This document shows positions 1-7,705 of a DNA stretch of 22,532 bases, piece after piece. The notes beneath the pieces are model-generated. The model had not been told where the DNA came from. It searched no databases and saw only the letters and a list, made by a program, of their open reading frames with translations. How positions within the stretch are numbered: the stretch's first letter is position 1; the number at the start of each line of letters is the position of its first letter. Source of the stretch: Geobacter sp. (lineage in GTDB: Bacteria > Desulfobacterota > Desulfuromonadia > Geobacterales > Geobacteraceae). Location of the stretch: the NCBI GenBank assembly GCA_003499925.1, contig DNRQ01000069.1, positions 8,317-30,848 of the forward strand, given 5' to 3'. The position numbers and the translations under genes were made by a program.

Positions 1-7
1 GGCAGTG

Positions 8-93
8 CCTTCAAGGGGAGGGTTGGGGTGGGGATGGGGCGGCTCCGGCGCCAAAAACACCCCCATCCCCCTCCTGACCTTCCCCTTGAAGGG
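8..93. repeat. Large imperfect intergenic inverted repeat
   Basis: Two G-rich/C-rich arms (about 8-39 and 62-93) are near-perfect reverse complements, each ending in the motif CCTTCAAGGGGA or its complement, around a loop of about 22 bases. The arms would form a long hairpin in DNA or RNA. Such palindromes are common between genes in many Proteobacteria. It lies about 135 bp downstream of the bacterioferritin gene. Nothing in it looks coding. Confidence 0.6.
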
Positions 94-226
94 GGAGGAC
101 CTGGACAGCGGAAGGTCAGCACCAATCAGGCAACCTTTTTGTCACGCTGCCATTTTCTTTTCGAACCGGTGAATGGTCACTGCACCAGAGGTGACCTAAC
201 GCACCCAATCGGATCGGCTTGGTCGC

Positions 227-673
227 TCACGCCTCTTCCAGCATGGTGGTGAAGAGGTCGTGATGGTCTTCCTCCTCCGCCAGGATCACCCTGAACATAT
301 GGGCAGTGGTGAGATCTCCCTCTTTCTGGGCCAGCTCGACGATTTTCTTGTACATCTCGATGGCCTCCACCTCCGCCTTGGTGTCCAGTTCCAGAAAGTC
401 CTTGAGGCTCAGCCCTACTTCGATGGGTGACGGCTTGGTTGTCGGAGTCCCCCCCAGATACCAGAGCCTCTCGGCGATCATTTCAGCGTGCTTCATCTCG
501 ACAATGGCGGTTTCCTTGAATGTGCCGCGGACCGCGATCCCCAGGGCTCCTCTGATCTGCACATGCTGCCACATGTACTGTACGCTGACCTGGAGTTCCC
601 TGGCAATGGCCTGATTAAGCAACTCCTTCAGCTCGCTGCTCACTTTGGTGACCGGTTCCAATGATACTGTCAT
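227..673 (-). CDS. bfr: Bacterioferritin (heme-type ferritin-like iron storage protein)
   Basis: A 148-residue four-helix ferritin-like protein that should oxidise Fe(II) at a di-iron site and store the iron inside a 24-subunit cytosolic shell. By alignment in mind with E. coli Bfr, the di-iron ligands are E26, E59, H62, E103, E134 and H137, seen in the stretches ARELQ, EMKHAE, VEAIEMY and EEEDHHD. M60 lies where the intersubunit heme is ligated in Bfr, which favours Bfr over Dps or plain ferritin. The length is close to the usual 155-160 residues. The ATG is preceded at good spacing by GGGAGGAG. The gene is divergent from the radical SAM gene across about 295 bp. The family call is sure; heme binding is inferred. 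Confidence 0.88.
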   Translation of the reverse strand: MTVSLEPVTKVSSELKELLNQAIARELQVSVQYMWQHVQIRGALGIAVRGTFKETAIVEMKHAEMIAERLWYLGGTPTTKPSPIEVGLSLKDFLELDTKAEVEAIEMYKKIVELAQKEGDLTTAHMFRVILAEEEDHHDLFTTMLEEA

Positions 674-741
674 ATCTTTACTCCTCCCTGTGAAATTGGA
701 AAACTCTCTGCCTGCAGACTGCTCCTGCCTGGACGGCTACT

Positions 742-769
742 ATTCTTACACGAGATACTCTGCTGTCAA
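742..769 (-). promoter_or_regulatory. Candidate sigma-70 promoter of bfr
   Basis: On the minus strand TTGACA (764-769) is followed after 16 bases by AAGAAT (742-747), with an extended TGT just upstream of the -10 element. The -35 is perfect and the -10 is weak. Transcription would begin near 735, giving a leader of about 60 bases. No Fur-like palindrome was seen by eye. Confidence 0.45.
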
Positions 770-968
770 TAGAGGCAGCAGGCTTATCTACATCGACGAC
801 CCTGATCCCGACCAGCCAGTTCCCCCTCGCGCGTTTCAAGGTCGACCGCCGGGCTGAACCGCTATGCCGGCTCCTTCTCTGTCAAATTTTGACCTGAGTC
901 ATAATCATCCCCCTGAAAAGTTGCTATGTTCCTGGCTCCACAAAGTCAACCAAAGGGGGTGAACCGTA

Positions 969-2360
969 ATGCCCGGTCCAAATTCAGCCTGTAAACCCAC
1001 ATCAGATGCTTCCCTGCCCGACGCGTCGCCGGCAGCTGCTGTCTCGGCAGCGCAGCCCACGGCAATTCCCGCATTGCGGCAATATCCGTCGCGGCTCTTT
1101 GTCGAGACAACCACCCGATGCAACCTCAAGTGCCGCATGTGCGTGAAGCAGACCGAAGGAAACTGCATCGTCGAAGGGGACATGGCGCCCGAGGTCTTCG
1201 CCGCTTTGGAGCCCGCGCTCCCCCACGCCGAGGCGCTGGTATTGAACGGCATCGGGGAGCCGCTGCTCCATCGCGGACTGGAGGCGCTGATCCGCCGCTC
1301 CAAGGAACTGATGCCGAAAGGTTCCTGGGTCGGGTTTCAGAGTAACGCGCTGCTGCTGAACCAATCCCGTGCCCTCTCTCTTGCCGAAGCTGGCCTGGAC
1401 CGGATCTGCCTGTCCATGGACGCCTTGAACCCCGACACCTTCAGGATGATCCGGGAGGGTGGGGAGGTGGCTGACCTGGAAAACGCCTTGCGTGCCCTGA
1501 CTCTTGCCAAGGCACAGACCGGCTCGGCTCTCAGCATCGGTCTGGAGTTCGTGGTGATGCGCGAGAACGCCGGGGAGCTTCCCGATGCGCTGCGCTGGGG
1601 GGCGGCCCGGGGGGTAAGCTTCGCCGTGGTCTCCCATCTGCTCCCCTACGAGGAGATGCACACCGCAAGCATCGCCTACGACCCCAACACCGATGAGGCT
1701 GTGCAGTTCTTCAAGCAGTGGCAGGAGCGGGCAGCGCGGGAAGGGCTTGATCTGCGCCGTTATTTCAAGATTCTGGTGAAGTATCTGCGCGCCCGCACCC
1801 CGGAGGAGCAGCGCATCGTCGATCTGGTTCAGGAGATGAAAGACGAGGCCCACGACCGCGGGCTCTTCATTCACTGGAACAACCTGCTGGCGAGGGATGA
1901 GGCGCAGGTCGATGAGCTCGGCCGTATCTTCGCCGAAGCGGCAGCCGTGGCAGCCGAGACCGGAGTCGACCTGCAGCTGCCGGCGCTGACGCCCAAAAGT
2001 GAAAGGAACTGCGACTTCGTGGACAAGGGGTCCGCCTTCATCTCCTGGGACGGTGGAGTGCACAACTGCTACTTCCTCTGGCACCAGTTCAGCTGCTACT
2101 CCTCGAAAAGCAAGAAATACGTGAAACCCAAGGTGTTCGGCAAGATCCCCGAGCAGGGGATCGAAGAGATCTGGAACAGTGCCGAGTTTCGCTCCTACCG
2201 GCTGCAGGTCCTCGGCAAGGAGTACCCCATCTGCTCCAACTGCAATCTGGTCCCCTGCGAGTACACTTATACCGAGCATTTCGAACAGGACTGCTATGCC
2301 AACACCGTTGCCTGCGGCGACTGTCTCTGGTGCATGGGGCTTTTCAGCTGCTTGCAGTAG
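969..2360 (+). CDS. Radical SAM/SPASM protein, putative metalloenzyme maturase
   Basis: A 463-residue radical SAM enzyme. The cluster motif C51-x3-C55-x2-C58 (RCNLKCRMC) binds the 4Fe-4S cluster that cleaves S-adenosylmethionine, and NGIGEP (93-98) is the usual glycine-rich SAM-binding strand. The C-terminal third is a SPASM-like region with C348, C367, C376 and then eight cysteines between 422 and 461, enough for auxiliary Fe-S clusters. Residues 1-38 are Ala/Pro-rich and look disordered. This layout resembles a Geobacter-enriched group of SPASM proteins thought to mature a metalloenzyme; that role comes from family knowledge and no substrate peptide is visible here. The start is fixed by a strong AAAGGGGGTGA six to seven bases upstream. 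No gene follows in the same operon. Confidence 0.85.
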   Translation: MPGPNSACKPTSDASLPDASPAAAVSAAQPTAIPALRQYPSRLFVETTTRCNLKCRMCVKQTEGNCIVEGDMAPEVFAALEPALPHAEALVLNGIGEPLLHRGLEALIRRSKELMPKGSWVGFQSNALLLNQSRALSLAEAGLDRICLSMDALNPDTFRMIREGGEVADLENALRALTLAKAQTGSALSIGLEFVVMRENAGELPDALRWGAARGVSFAVVSHLLPYEEMHTASIAYDPNTDEAVQFFKQWQERAAREGLDLRRYFKILVKYLRARTPEEQRIVDLVQEMKDEAHDRGLFIHWNNLLARDEAQVDELGRIFAEAAAVAAETGVDLQLPALTPKSERNCDFVDKGSAFISWDGGVHNCYFLWHQFSCYSSKSKKYVKPKVFGKIPEQGIEEIWNSAEFRSYRLQVLGKEYPICSNCNLVPCEYTYTEHFEQDCYANTVACGDCLWCMGLFSCLQ

Positions 2361-2378
2361 GGGATGGTCGGATCGCGA

Positions 2379-2470
2379 CCCCAGGCGGGACATGAGCATG
2401 CACGCAGGTGCCCCGGATATTGGCAGATCAGGTGGAGAGTCCGGACTGGCAGGTAAGGAGGCGGAAAGGT
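2379..2470 (+). pseudogene. Remnant of a mazF-type toxin gene (two fragments joined)
   Basis: The DNA matches two separated parts of the intact mazF at 9654-9998. Bases near 2380-2412 match the segment encoding DPQAGHEHAG (around 9704-9745). Bases near 2418-2470 match the segment encoding ADQVKSLDWQVRRAEK (around 9878-9935). The roughly 130 bp between them are missing and the frame is broken. The match was seen by eye at the nucleotide level. It cannot make toxin. Confidence 0.6.
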
Positions 2471-2486
2471 ACCCGTCATAACAGCC

Positions 2487-2526
2487 CCGAATAAAGTTGC
2501 GCAGGCTTTCGGGGCGTCCCCCCTGA
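2487..2526 (+). repeat. REP-like hairpin repeat, copy A
   Basis: It contains GTTGCGCAGGCTTTC followed by the hairpin GGGGCGTCCCC and CTGAC. It shares its core with 12288-12327 and 12344-12375 (plus strand) and 3511-3547 (minus strand). Copies A and B also share the preceding CGAATAAAG. It sits just left of the large direct repeat. Confidence 0.55.
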
Positions 2527-2681
2527 CTCCCGTCCCCCCCTGACTCCCAAGCCACCGCCCGGCGCTTTCAGAATGTCCCCTTAGGCTCCCCGGGATGAGA
2601 ATGGCTTAAATGGCGATAAATTCAGGAAAAGTGTAGTATGAAGTGACGTGAGTTCTAGTGATCGATAAGAGGAAAGGAACT

Positions 2682-2945
2682 ATGATAATCGTGAAGGAAG
2701 TAGATCCGATTCTGCATAGGCAAAAATGCACCGCCTGCGGCTATTACACCGTCTACAGCGCCGTGCCCGCCGGAGATAAAGCCACCGATACCTGCACCCA
2801 CTGCAATCATCAAGTTGAACTGGTTTGGTACCCGGACCTTAGAGTGGCATTGAAGAGTGCCGAGAGGACGTTCCGGGACCTGACAGAACTCTTCCCGGAG
2901 CTTGGCGAGCTTCAGAAACCGGGGGACCATATCCTCCTGGAATAA
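2682..2945 (+). CDS. Small zinc-ribbon protein of unknown function, copy 1
   Basis: An 87-residue protein with two CxxC pairs (C16/C19 in CTAC and C38/C41 in CTHC) spaced as in a zinc ribbon, followed by a hydrophilic, probably helical C-terminal half rich in Glu and Leu. No signal peptide or membrane segment is visible, so it is probably cytosolic. I do not recognise the family; zinc or iron binding is inferred from the cysteines only. The start at 2682 is chosen because GAGGAAAGG lies just upstream; an in-frame ATG at 2658 has no such site. A paralogue at 8097-8360 differs at five residues (D8G, T17S, V24I, N42G, V55A). That pattern of few replacements with cysteines kept suggests both copies are, or recently were, under selection. 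Confidence 0.75.
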   Translation: MIIVKEVDPILHRQKCTACGYYTVYSAVPAGDKATDTCTHCNHQVELVWYPDLRVALKSAERTFRDLTELFPELGELQKPGDHILLE

Positions 2946-3126
2946 GATAGAAATTCCCGACTCCCCTCAGACTCCCCTCACCGGGCTGAGACCTGCCGAA
3001 GCATCGGATTCGCCAACGAAGGCCAGAGCGGCTTAGTTGGCTTGTCGATTTCAGCAGGCTAACCGGCTGAAATTTCAGCTAGCTTATCCCCTCGCCCTTG
3101 CTGCGTTCCTCCGCGGTAAGACATCT

Positions 3127-3348
3127 TCAACCAGGTAATTCGGCTGTGGCATCTTTCAGGAAAGCAACCGCCGCCCTGATCGCCTCAGCCTTCAACTCCG
3201 ATAGGGGCGCATCGCGCCTGTCTATGAAAACCTCGGCGGTTGCAGAATTATGGTACTCACCATGGTCATCGAAAAAATGAACGATCGCCCCCATCTTGGG
3301 AAGGTCGCAGTGATCGCATGGAAGTATTGATTTTACGGTGATTTCCAT
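3127..3348 (-). CDS. Small hypothetical protein with a CxxC pair
   Basis: A 73-residue acidic protein, probably cytosolic. C11 and C14 form a CDHC motif, followed by a histidine-rich stretch (HFFDDHGEYH, near 29-38) and a C-terminal helix rich in Ala, Glu and Lys. Metal binding is possible but unproven, and the family is not recognised. An AAAGGAG seven bases before the ATG supports the start. It faces the zinc-ribbon gene tail-to-tail within the duplicated block. In the right copy of that block only its last 25 or so codons survive (8533-8611), so the left copy is the only complete one. Confidence 0.6.
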   Translation of the reverse strand: MEITVKSILPCDHCDLPKMGAIVHFFDDHGEYHNSATAEVFIDRRDAPLSELKAEAIRAAVAFLKDATAELPG

Positions 3349-3496
3349 TGTCGGCTCCTTTGGTGCGAAACGATGGACATTTGGACGCCGTCCAGAGTTC
3401 CCCCCTCATCACCCATGATAAGGAAGTTGACACCCTCAATCAAGCCAAGAATCGTGGGCATGAATGTCCAGCAGAAGACGCCGTAAGCTAAGAAGG
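3333..3496 (-). pseudogene. C-terminal remnant of a TM2-domain-like membrane protein
   Basis: The minus-strand frame reads a hydrophobic segment around AYGVFCWTFMPTILGLIEG and then VNFLIMGDE, which looks like the last membrane helix and tail of TM2-domain proteins. There is no start: the frame is open only a few codons upstream of the repeat boundary at 3496, where homology with the right copy also ends. It overlaps the start of the 73-residue gene by about 16 bases. The TM2 identity is a recollection of the family's look and is tentative. Confidence 0.35.
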
Positions 3497-3510
3497 CCAG
3501 TGGGGCGCCC

Positions 3511-3547
3511 CGCTACCGGGGACGTCGTCCCTGAAATCGTGCGCAAC
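3511..3547 (-). repeat. REP-like hairpin repeat, copy D
   Basis: On the minus strand it reads GTTGCGCACGATTTCA and then the hairpin GGGACGACGTCCC. It begins three bases after the stop codon of the degenerate Y1 transposase frame at 3550, the relation expected between a REP element and its transposase. Confidence 0.5.
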
Positions 3548-3549
3548 TG

Positions 3550-3795
3550 TTAGTTCAGGCGCCAGCCGTTATCGTCAACAAGTTGCTCGCCACACTGTGC
3601 TGCTCGTATAACACCTGATTCTGAGAGCCTAACCTGCTTACTGACTGCTTCCGCTGTCATCCCAAAGAGCTCCCTTAGTTGCTCAATAACAAAACAGTCT
3701 TCTGCCCTGCACTGTTATCGTCTTTTTTCCCTCTTTCCATATCTCTGCAGCCTCTATATTCAGCGAGTCTGAAACTTTTTTGGGCCACCCACTCG
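3550..3795 (-). pseudogene. C-terminal remnant of a REP-associated (Y1-type) transposase, frameshifted
   Basis: Two overlapping minus-strand frames together give the typical tail of these transposases. EIWKEGKKTITVQGRRLFCY is read from about 3780 to 3684. After a frameshift near 3690 the next frame reads IEQLRELFGMTAEAVSKQV and ends in GWRLN at 3550. The helix-turn-helix-like tail is present; the HUH catalytic domain is absent. The upstream junction falls in C-rich repeats near 3800. Identification rests on the pattern of the C-terminal tail only. Confidence 0.5.
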
Positions 3796-3796
3796 T

Positions 3797-3860
3797 AAAC
3801 GTCAGGGGGATAAACGTCAGGGGGCTCCAACGTCCCCCTGGCTCCATCCCCCTGGCTCCA
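3797..3860. repeat. Cluster of short GTCAGGGGG / CCCCCTGGCTCC repeats
   Basis: AAACGTCAGGGGG occurs twice in tandem and is followed by three CCCCCTGGCTCC-like units. CAGGGGG and CCCCCTG form a perfect 7-bp stem. It lies at the broken 5' side of the transposase remnant. From here to 4060 I see no gene. Confidence 0.45.
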
Positions 3861-4061
3861 CGGGCGTTCCCGCCCAAGCTCCCCGGACGAGAGGATGGGA
3901 GTGTTTAAAAGTCAATCCTGACCCGCAACTCCCCTTGTGCTCCCCGTGTGCACGGGATCAAGCCCGGCGGCGTGGGGTTCTAAACAGGTAATGGCGCAGA
4001 GGGGGGATCGGTGAAACAGTGAAAGTGTACGGGATAGCCTTGAAAATTACGATGGGCAAAC

Positions 4062-4086
4062 AAAAAACGGCCTTTCTGGGCGCCGA
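4062..4086 (-). terminator. Candidate intrinsic terminator of the multicopper oxidase gene
   Basis: On the minus strand a short GC stem (CGGC paired with GCCG, with an extra C-G pair across a one-base bulge) is followed directly by TTTTTTG. It lies about 75 bases past the restored stop codon and behind the stronger hairpin at 4108-4136. Confidence 0.4.
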
Positions 4087-4107
4087 CAGCATCTCATCAA
4101 AGGTTCG

Positions 4108-4136
4108 CTATTCCCCCGGCAGTACCGGGGGAATAG
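4108..4136. terminator. Strong hairpin at the 3' end of the multicopper oxidase gene
   Basis: CTATTCCCCCGG and its exact complement flank a five-base loop (12-bp perfect stem), beginning about 20 bases after the restored stop at 4158. There is no T-run directly behind it on the minus strand, so it may be an RNA-stabilising 3' hairpin more than an intrinsic terminator. Confidence 0.5.
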
Positions 4137-4157
4137 CTGGTGGACATCATCGCTTAA

Positions 4158-4365
4158 TCAATTCCTGGTGATGGAGGCGGATACGGGAGCGGACACATTT
4201 CCCGCGCCGTCCTTGAAGCGGACGCTGAGGGTGTTGGGGCCTACGGTCAGCGTGACGTTCCTGATGGCGGCAAACGGCTCGAAGGGGAAGAAGTTAACCC
4301 CGTCCTTGCTGAACTGCATCTGGGTCACGCCGCCGGCATCGGTCGCCGTCAGGGCCAGGGTGCCC
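4158..4365 (-). pseudogene. Out-of-frame C-terminal Ig-like repeat of the multicopper oxidase
   Basis: Dropping one base of the CCC run at 4363-4365 continues the oxidase frame as GTLALTATDAGGVTQMQFSK and on to a natural end (VSASITRN, stop at 4158-4160). The restored stretch is a close copy of the preceding repeat (shared TQMQFSKDGVNFFP and VRF-DxAGNVSA motifs). A single inserted base, real or a sequencing error, explains the break. Confidence 0.75.
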
Positions 4366-7300
4366 TGTTGCCGAGGTGGTCGGGTCCGGCGTGCTGAAGG
4401 CGATGGTGCCGACGGGCTTCACGCTATCCCGTACGATGCTGGCGGATATGGAGGCGGAAACATTCCCGGCGCTGTCCCTGAAACGGACGGTCATGGTCTT
4501 CACCCCGTCTCCCGGCAGCAGGGTCACCACCCTGGTGGCTGCAAACGGCTCGAGGGGGAAGAAGTTGACGCCGTCCTTGCTGAACTGCATCTGGGTGACT
4601 GCGCCGGCGGCGGAGCTCGCCGAGAGCGTCAGGGTGGCGGTCTTGCTATTGGTGACGGTTGCCCCGCCGTTGATAACGATGGTCCCCGTCGGTTTCAGCA
4701 GCGCCGGACCGATTCCGTCGCCGCTTCTGAAGGTGGGAAGTGCCGCGGAGTCCACGTAATACACGCCGTCCCAGGTGGGGAGCGGCGAAGGCATCAGCTG
4801 GACCTGTCCCGGATGCTCGATGTCCCAGCGCAGCAGCATGGAGTGGTCTTCGTGCTGGGTGTTGTGGCAGTGCTCCATGTAGGTGCCGGCAAACTCGCGG
4901 AAGCGGATGGCCATCTCGACGCTTTCGGTGCTGTCAGCCTCGGGGCCGACCCGATAGACATCCTTTCTGGCCCATTTCTCCCACTCGGGCGGTACTTTCC
5001 CGCCGCGCCGCAGTATGACCCCTTCCTCGAAGTGGACGTGGACCGGATGGCTCCAGCCGCCGTTTCCCTCGATGCTCCAGATCTCAAGCGTCCCTTCCCC
5101 GCTGTAGCCGGCCGAAGTGGGGCCGTTGGCGAGCTGGGGCGCAGCCGAAAGCCGCCTGGAATCCATGCCGAAGCCGTCACCGTTATCGGTCTTGACTGTC
5201 CAGGGGGCCAGGTCGGAGCCGCCGGAACGGACGAATTCGAAGGTGCGGTGCCGCGCCCGGGCCAGCTTCGCCTGATCGGCCGGGTCGTCGCGATGGATGG
5301 TCAGCGGGATCATCGCTTTCTTGCCCGGTTCGAAGTCGACCGGGTTCATGCTCAGATCCTGACCGGAGTAGGCCTGAACCCGCAGTTCCAGGAACTTCCC
5401 GACGGCCGGGTCGCCGCCCACCCAGCGGTCGGCTACGCCGTCGTTGTCGTCGTCCTGCCTGAGCGGTTTGTACTGCTCGGAAAGGATCGCCTCCAGCGCA
5501 ATCCTGTCACCGGGGCGCCGTCCGCCGGTGTGCTCCAGCACGTTGACAAAGTACAGCTTGTCGCCGGGGCGGATGCCATGCTTGCCGAAGTTGACGATGA
5601 TGTCGTAGCGTTCCGCGATCCCCTGGGTCGGGAGCTGCCCCTTGTAGGCCAGGGGGTTGCCGGTGTTGTAGAGGTCCATGCTGCCGTCGAAGGGGACCGT
5701 GTGCTCCATGAGGTTGCCGTCGTTGGCGATCATGTGGAAGGGGACGCGGTTGTAGGAGACGTTGGAACCCGGCGGACCGGGGATCTCTCCTGCGCTCCCC
5801 TGGACCTGCTGCACCAGTGCGACGGCCAGGTAGCGCGACACCGACCCGTTCAGGATGCGGAAGCGGTAGCTGCGCGCGCGCACGTCCAGATATGGATCGT
5901 AAAGCCAGTTGGTCAGGATGTGGTCGCCGATGAAGCCGTCCAGGTTGAAGATGTTGAACCAGAGCTGCCCGTTCTTATCCCACGCCTTGTCCGCAAGCAG
6001 AAGGTTGACGTCGTAGTCGCGGTTGCCCCACGGGAGAGCCGTGCCGCTCGGCAGGCGCAGGTTGACGCCGTCGTTGAAGTCTTCCTTGCCGCGGTCCAGG
6101 GCACTGTAGTAGTTCATCATCACGGCGTTACCCTTGTAGACGTTCTGGGCCGTGAAGTCCATCATATGGTCGTGGAACCAGTGGGTGCTCATGGTCTCGC
6201 GCCAGTCGCCGCGGATCCTGATCGAGCCGTTCTGGCAGCTCTTCAGGGCCGGGGTGGCGTCGTTGACGAAGAGGGTTTCTCCCGGAGCGCAGGGAAATGC
6301 CGCACGGGGATCGGTCGCCGACGTGTTGATGCTGTCGTAGCCGGCCAGCTGCAGCGGCCAGCGGTAGTCGTAGAACTGGCCGGGGAAGAAGAAGGCGTTG
6401 GCGTAGCCGTCGCTTTCCGCCGGGGAGTGGCCGTTGTGCTCATGGGTGGTGATGGTATGCAGCCCGAAACCGCGGTTCGCAGCCGGGTCGACGGGGAGCG
6501 CGTTGTAGTGGCGCATGAGAACCGGCTGCCCGTAGCGCACCATGAGCAGCTTGGGCGGTAGCGTCCCGTCGAAGGTCCAGACCGACTTGTGGTCCTGGAC
6601 CGGCATCAGCGGGTGGATGCGGATGGCGAGCCCATTGGTGCTTCCCTCAAGGGTGGGCGCGCCGGGGACGGGCGAGCTGAAGACCCGGTGATAGAGGCCG
6701 CCAGGGCCGAATTCCCCCACGCTGTAGCGGTGCATCTGCCTAGTGTCGCGGAAGCCGCCGTTCATCCGCGAGCCCGCCTGGGCCGTCTTATAGTAGACCT
6801 GCGGAAAGAACTCGTTGTAGCGCTGGTGGGCCCAGCCCTGTCCCGGCGGCCGTCCTTCCGCCGGGGGGTTGACGAGCGCCCTGCCGAGGAACTGTTCGAT
6901 CACCCGTCTCCAAGGGTTCACGTCCAGGTTGTTGGAGAACTCCGTGGGGTACGGGGCGATCCCCGGCTGCGCCAGGAAGGCCTCCAGGACCGTGCCGGCC
7001 GGTCCGCTTTCGGCTACGTGCTCAGGATCCTGCTCGGGAGCGGGTCCCAGCGTCGGGGGCGGAAAGGGGGTCGCCGTAGTCGATCCCTGAGCGGGATACG
7101 GCTCGGTGCCGAACTCCTCGAAGAGGAGCATCTGCTGGGTGAACGGCTGGGCACCGAAGAGCGGACTGGGCTTGCTGTTGGTCGGCACGTTGGTGCTCTC
7201 CTGCAGCTGCGGCGGCAGGACGTTGTTGGCGCCCACAGCCTCGTGGCTCGATCCCTCCAGGGCTCCTTCATTGGCAGGCGGCAGTGTCGCCAGAAAATCC

Positions 7301-7596
7301 CTGGCATAATCACGCCCGATGAAAGGTCCGGTGTAGGCCGATGGATCTCCCGGGGGGGGCGGACCGAAGACGTCCAGGGTCGCCGCCTGAGCGGGGACGA
7401 TGCTCAGCAGGGCATAGATCAGTGCGCCGACGGAAAAAGCGTGCCGCGACTTGCCATGCCATCCTCTGTCTTGCCAAAAGTGCCCGTGAAACATGTCCCG
7501 CACGCTGTCATCGCCGGATTGCGGGCCTGAAAGCTGTTCCGGCGTATCAGTGGCGTGCGAGACTCTGACAGTATTGCCTCCTATGACTTTTCCCAT
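4294..7596 (-). CDS. Large secreted multicopper oxidase, OmpB/OmpC-like, frameshifted near its C-terminus
   Basis: A multicopper oxidase of 1100 residues as read (1145 if the frameshift at 4363-4365 is repaired). All four copper motifs are present: H385-x-H387-x2-H390, H472-x2-H475-x-H477 (HWFHDH), H850-x2-H853-x-H855, and H909-C910-H911 with H915 and M920 as type 1 ligands. Residues 52-71 are a hydrophobic signal segment ending VPAQA, with an unusually long 50-residue lead. DDDNDGVAD (715-723) looks like a calcium loop. Ig-like repeats begin near 970. Such proteins in Geobacter (OmpB, OmpC) are extracytoplasmic and linked to Fe(III)/Mn(IV) oxide reduction; substrate here is unknown. GGGAGGAA seven bases upstream fixes the ATG. 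The catalytic core is unaffected by the frameshift. The gene is monocistronic and bracketed by a direct repeat. Confidence 0.85.
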   Translation of the reverse strand: MGKVIGGNTVRVSHATDTPEQLSGPQSGDDSVRDMFHGHFWQDRGWHGKSRHAFSVGALIYALLSIVPAQAATLDVFGPPPPGDPSAYTGPFIGRDYARDFLATLPPANEGALEGSSHEAVGANNVLPPQLQESTNVPTNSKPSPLFGAQPFTQQMLLFEEFGTEPYPAQGSTTATPFPPPTLGPAPEQDPEHVAESGPAGTVLEAFLAQPGIAPYPTEFSNNLDVNPWRRVIEQFLGRALVNPPAEGRPPGQGWAHQRYNEFFPQVYYKTAQAGSRMNGGFRDTRQMHRYSVGEFGPGGLYHRVFSSPVPGAPTLEGSTNGLAIRIHPLMPVQDHKSVWTFDGTLPPKLLMVRYGQPVLMRHYNALPVDPAANRGFGLHTITTHEHNGHSPAESDGYANAFFFPGQFYDYRWPLQLAGYDSINTSATDPRAAFPCAPGETLFVNDATPALKSCQNGSIRIRGDWRETMSTHWFHDHMMDFTAQNVYKGNAVMMNYYSALDRGKEDFNDGVNLRLPSGTALPWGNRDYDVNLLLADKAWDKNGQLWFNIFNLDGFIGDHILTNWLYDPYLDVRARSYRFRILNGSVSRYLAVALVQQVQGSAGEIPGPPGSNVSYNRVPFHMIANDGNLMEHTVPFDGSMDLYNTGNPLAYKGQLPTQGIAERYDIIVNFGKHGIRPGDKLYFVNVLEHTGGRRPGDRIALEAILSEQYKPLRQDDDNDGVADRWVGGDPAVGKFLELRVQAYSGQDLSMNPVDFEPGKKAMIPLTIHRDDPADQAKLARARHRTFEFVRSGGSDLAPWTVKTDNGDGFGMDSRRLSAAPQLANGPTSAGYSGEGTLEIWSIEGNGGWSHPVHVHFEEGVILRRGGKVPPEWEKWARKDVYRVGPEADSTESVEMAIRFREFAGTYMEHCHNTQHEDHSMLLRWDIEHPGQVQLMPSPLPTWDGVYYVDSAALPTFRSGDGIGPALLKPTGTIVINGGATVTNSKTATLTLSASSAAGAVTQMQFSKDGVNFFPLEPFAATRVVTLLPGDGVKTMTVRFRDSAGNVSASISASIVRDSVKPVGTIAFSTPDPTTSATGHPGPDGDRCRRRDPDAVQQGRG

Positions 7597-7677
7597 TGTC
7601 TATTCCTCCCTGGCGATGCCCTAAATACAGTTAGTAACGTCTAATTACTGGCCTAAATTTATCTTCCTAGTATCTGT

Positions 7678-7705
7678 ATTTTAGGCTTCCCGGGCATAAC
7701 AACAA
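7678..7705 (-). promoter_or_regulatory. Candidate sigma-70 promoter of the multicopper oxidase gene
   Basis: Minus strand TTGTTG (7700-7705), 16-base spacer, TAAAAT (7678-7683). Transcription would begin near 7671 and leave a leader of about 75 bases. The -10 is good and the -35 fair. The rest of 7706-7960 shows no gene I trust; 7930-7961 resembles 11549-11581 (CCCAAAT-CCAAGCCT-GACCCGCCTG). Confidence 0.35.

Larger units (their letters stand above)
2545..3496 (+). repeat. Large imperfect direct repeat, left copy (about 950 bp)
   Basis: Homologous along its length, in the same orientation, to 7961-8674. It starts at CCCAAGCCA and ends at AAGCTAAGAAGG in both copies. It holds the 87-residue zinc-ribbon gene, a 14-bp palindrome GCTGAAATTTCAGC (3066-3079), the 73-residue minus-strand gene and a TM2-like gene remnant. 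The right copy lacks 228 bp corresponding to 3206-3433. Both copies flank the multicopper oxidase gene. Confidence 0.85.

Noticed and set aside
175..196. GGTCAC/GTGACC hairpin behind bfr
   Set aside because: Six-bp stem without a T-run; too weak to call a terminator.
28..252. 74-codon frame in the first 250 bases
   Set aside because: Runs through the large inverted repeat; Pro-rich composition is caused by the palindrome.
1002..2555. 517-codon minus-strand open frame
   Set aside because: Antisense to the radical SAM gene, which has clear cluster motifs and a strong ribosome-binding site.
3797..3860. CRISPR-like array
   Set aside because: The repeats are short, uneven and contiguous without unique spacers of constant length; they fit REP-type or slippage repeats.
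4168..6561. 797-codon plus-strand open frame
   Set aside because: Runs antisense to the multicopper oxidase, whose motifs and codon pattern are convincing; the plus-strand product is low-complexity Val/Gly/Asp-rich and has no domain.
6589..7530. 313-codon plus-strand open frame
   Set aside because: Antisense to the N-terminal part of the multicopper oxidase; Arg/Gly-rich with no domain.
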